A stretch of DNA of 20,590 nt from a virus. Of the stretch, positions 19,735 through 20,590 are shown in pieces. The notes beneath the pieces are model-generated. The model saw only the letters and a list, made by a program, of their open reading frames with translations, had not been told where the DNA came from and ran no database searches. Positions within the stretch are counted from its first letter, which is position 1. Each line of letters starts with the position of its first letter. Location of the stretch: IMG/VR virus record IMGVR_UViG_3300032304_002474, positions 1-20,590 of that record, one strand, 5' to 3'. A program made the translations under genes and the position numbers.

Positions 19735-20590
19735 ATGGTCAATTCTTATGTTGAAAACTCCGCTGTATCTGATCTTGACTTCAAACAGTCCGTAAGATCT
19801 GCCACGACTGGAAATATAACTCTTTCGGGTCTTCAGACCGTAGATCAAGTTTCTCTCGTAAATGGCAATAGGATTCTCGTTAAGGATCAGACCGAAGGAA
19901 GTCAGAATGGAATTTACATAGTTTCCTCCGGGTCTTGGACTAGATCACTAGACGCCAACGGAAATTCAGAGATCTCGTCTGGAATGATGTTGTTCGTAGA
20001 GGAAGGTTTCTCAAACGCAAGAACCTTATGGATACTTTCCACGAACAATCCAATAACATTAGGATCCACCTCTCTTTCATTTACAAGATTTGTAGGCGCT
20101 CAAGGAACAACAGGTTCACAAGGAACAACGGGTTCACAAGGAACAACAGGTTCACAAGGAACAACAGGTTCACAAGGAACAACAGGTTCACAAGGATTGA
20201 CAGGTTCACAAGGATTGACAGGTTCACAAGGAATACAAGGCAGGCAAGGATTAACTGGTAGTCAAGATTTAACAACATCATTGGCAGCAGGAAGTGGAAT
20301 AATTTTCACATATGATTCGGGTAGCGATACTCTCACGCTTTCTTTACAAAACGTACAAGGAATTCAAGGACTAACCGGTATCCAAGGAACAACAGGTTCA
20401 CAAGGAACAACAGGTTCACAAGGAACAACAGGTTCACAAGGAACAACAGGTTCACAAGGATTAACAGGTTCACAAGGATTAACAGGTAGTCAGGGAATAC
20501 AGGGCGGACAAGGATTGACTGGTAGTCAAGATTTAACAACATCATTGGCGGCAGGAAGTGGAATAATTTTCACATATGATTCGGGTAGCG
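19735..20590 (+). CDS. collagen-like tail fibre, incomplete at the window end
   Basis: At least 285 codons are open and the gene runs off the window. Residues 15-120 ([52 protein letters not shown]) are homologous to the second domain of the gene at 17775. From residue about 121 follow Gly-X-Y triplets such as [12 protein letters not shown] and [12 protein letters not shown], a collagen-like trimeric stalk. The triplet tract is interrupted by a folded insert ([20 protein letters not shown] and so on), then starts again, and the same insert begins again at the window edge. ATG 19735 follows an in-frame stop at 19711; it has no ribosome site but sits next to CTATATAT. The likely role is host attachment. 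Confidence 0.88.
   Translation, partial: MVNSYVENSAVSDLDFKQSVRSATTGNITLSGLQTVDQVSLVNGNRILVKDQTEGSQNGIYIVSSGSWTRSLDANGNSEISSGMMLFVEEGFSNARTLWILSTNNPITLGSTSLSFTRFVGAQGTTGSQGTTGSQGTTGSQGTTGSQGTTGSQGLTGSQGLTGSQGIQGRQGLTGSQDLTTSLAAGSGIIFTYDSGSDTLTLSLQNVQGIQGLTGIQGTTGSQGTTGSQGTTGSQGTTGSQGLTGSQGLTGSQGIQGGQGLTGSQDLTTSLAAGSGIIFTYDSGS
20095..20274 (+). repeat. first array of 18-bp collagen-coding repeats
   Basis: Ten 18-bp units start at 20095, 20113, 20131 and so on up to 20257. The core unit is GGTTCACAAGGAACAACA (GSQGTT); later units vary as GGATTGACA or GGAATACAA. Each unit codes two Gly-X-Y triplets except the last, where Gly is replaced by Asp. Confidence 0.9.
20377..20538 (+). repeat. second array of 18-bp repeats, 264 bp from the first
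   Basis: Nine 18-bp units from 20377 to 20538 repeat the first array with an offset of exactly 264 bp (20113 to 20377, 20257 to 20521). The following unique insert is repeated too (20275 onward and 20539 onward), with one visible base change within about 50 bases. The tract is therefore a higher-order tandem repeat of 88 codons that continues beyond the window. Confidence 0.9.

Noticed and set aside
20095-20590. CRISPR-like regular repeats
   Set aside because: Units are 18 bp, contiguous, in frame, without unique spacers, and encode Gly-X-Y triplets.

Overview
The window looks like part of a large, AT-rich genome of a tailed double-stranded DNA phage (Caudoviricetes). The strongest evidence is a complete T4 gp17-type terminase large subunit (15384-17201), followed by three virion-fibre-like genes, the last with collagen-like Gly-X-Y repeats. 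Genes are tightly packed, often overlap, and switch strand frequently. The host cannot be named from the sequence. Shine-Dalgarno sequences (AGGAG type) precede many genes, so a bacterial host is expected. No capsid, portal, integrase or tRNA gene was recognised.

Layout. 1-1.1 kb: the end of a Rossmann-like gene and small unknown genes. 1.1-4.7 kb: a plus-strand cluster with a putative structural protein, a small acidic-tailed protein and an actin/Hsp70-fold ATPase. A 370-residue intein with a LAGLIDADG endonuclease interrupts the ATPase in its second phosphate loop. A DUF5659-like protein and a small beta-barrel-like protein follow. 4.7-6.6 kb: a T4 gp61-sized TOPRIM primase (minus) divergent from a Cas4/RecB-type PD-(D/E)XK nuclease with four cysteines (plus). 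6.6-8.5 kb: a secreted trypsin-like protease, an unknown gene and a putative virion protein. 8.5-8.8 kb: non-coding DNA with hairpins that look like a relic IS200/IS605 right end or omega-RNA. 8.8-11 kb: a small conserved-looking protein, a 549-residue disordered protein and a hyperacidic protein. 11.1-13.6 kb: a thermolysin-like metalloprotease (minus), an MscL-type channel with a C-terminal zinc ribbon (plus), and a gene starting inside the MscL gene. 13.6-15.3 kb: a minus-strand cluster with two membrane proteins, a ferritin-like protein, and a small gene with its own promoter and terminator. 15.4-20.6 kb: terminase, two small genes, and three modular fibre genes; the last runs off the window.

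Two organisational themes stand out. Short divergent gaps carry palindromic TATATA/CTATAG motifs close to start codons, sometimes without a Shine-Dalgarno sequence, suggesting phage-specific bidirectional promoters and very short leaders. Convergent genes usually overlap by 4-12 bp at their stop codons, without ordinary terminators. Primase and nuclease fit DNA replication and processing. Terminase and fibres fit packaging and host recognition. The proteases, MscL-like channel, ferritin-like protein and actin-like ATPase look like accessory functions acting on the host cell or its interior organisation.
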